DNA from: Methylococcales bacterium
Lineage (GTDB): Bacteria; Pseudomonadota; Gammaproteobacteria; Methylococcales; Methylomonadaceae
Reading direction: 5' to 3'
Assembly (NCBI GenBank): GCA_028713055.1
Contig: JAQTOX010000012.1
Coordinates: 1-36,225, forward strand
Length of the DNA stretch: 36,225 nucleotides
The position numbers were made by a program, and so were the translations under genes. The first letter of the stretch is position 1. Each line of letters starts with the position of its first letter. Below the pieces are notes generated by a model that saw nothing but the letters and a program-made list of their open reading frames with translations, had not been told where the DNA came from and did no database searches. Below are positions 36,073-36,225 of the stretch, piece after piece.

Positions 36073-36225
36073 TTAGTCTTTTTTTATGTATTTAAAACGT
36101 GGGTCTTCGGGCGTACCTTCAAAAACACCTTGCGAATCTGTCGCCGCATCCCACATGACAACATCCTCAATTTTTTTCGCTAACGCAAAATCTTTTTCCG
36201 TAATGCCTTTTGCCGCGTGCGTGAC
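36073..36225 (-). CDS. Pterin-4-alpha-carbinolamine dehydratase (PCD), C-terminal end only
   Basis: The last 50 residues and stop of a gene running in from the right edge are seen. They include VTHAAKGITEKDFALAKKIE, then VVMWD and EGTPEDPRFKYIKKD. The motif T-H-x3-G-x-T-x-D-x2-LA-x2-I is that of the PCD/DCoH family, and the extra 20 residues after it are typical of methanotroph members, to my recollection. The enzyme dehydrates 4a-hydroxytetrahydropterins; in methylotrophs it may serve tetrahydromethanopterin-related pterins. This is the likely source family of the remnant upstream of fhcB. Confidence 0.7.
   Translation of the reverse strand, partial: VTHAAKGITEKDFALAKKIEDVVMWDAATDSQGVFEGTPEDPRFKYIKKD

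Overview
The window looks like chromosomal DNA of a low-GC, type I (gammaproteobacterial, Methylococcales-like) methanotroph. The evidence is metabolic. It holds PQQ cofactor genes (pqqA, pqqB, pqqC and a detached pqqD), serine-cycle genes (serine-glyoxylate aminotransferase, malyl-CoA lyase, both malate-CoA ligase subunits) and the A and B subunits of the formyltransferase/hydrolase complex (fhcA, fhcB). It also holds a pair resembling corA and corB, the copper-repressible surface proteins known from type I methanotrophs. No species is claimed.

Layout, left to right. 1-2127: corB-like di-heme peroxidase (cut by the window edge) and corA, both on the minus strand, with a hairpin terminator between them. 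2128-4288: a split Aer-like receptor, a soluble PAS protein overlapping a membrane chemoreceptor. 4370-5611: family-4 uracil-DNA glycosylase and rimI. 5603-8052: pqqA-pqqB-[Uma2 nuclease-like gene]-pqqC. 8266-9435: sgaA. 9522-11826: a second large chemoreceptor and a small unknown gene. 11964-15315: mclA, then mtkA and mtkB, with a small membrane gene antisense between them. 15416-16671: a small membrane protein, a cold-shock protein and a type IV pilin.

16689-22115 is the classical initiator tRNA-rimP-nusA-infB-rbfA block on the minus strand. It has two strong hairpin terminators between the tRNA and rimP. pqqD lies directly upstream of the tRNA. 22559-23691 is a divergent HxlR-type regulator and glutathione S-transferase pair with two copies of an ACTTG-N7-CAAGT operator between them. 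Next come a COG2836-type membrane protein with a His/Met-rich start, and rlmD. Attached to the end of rlmD is a decayed HigB/HigA-like toxin-antitoxin pair: the toxin is frameshifted by a perfect 8-bp tandem duplication and the antitoxin has lost its DNA-binding half. A secreted Lcl/DUF11 repeat protein, thiO, a slyX operon and fhcB-fhcA follow.

The right end is the most unusual part. A frameshifted remnant of a pterin carbinolamine dehydratase (PCD) tail sits immediately upstream of fhcB, and the intact homologous tail of another copy sits at the window edge. Between them are a P1B-like ATPase without the CPC metal motif and the C-terminal half of a formyltransferase. This suggests that a rearrangement or insertion has separated a PCD gene from fhcB.

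Together the genes serve C1 metabolism: PQQ for methanol dehydrogenase, Fhc for formaldehyde oxidation through the tetrahydromethanopterin pathway, and Sga, Mtk and Mcl for serine-cycle reactions. Copper handling, chemotaxis and core translation genes are interspersed.
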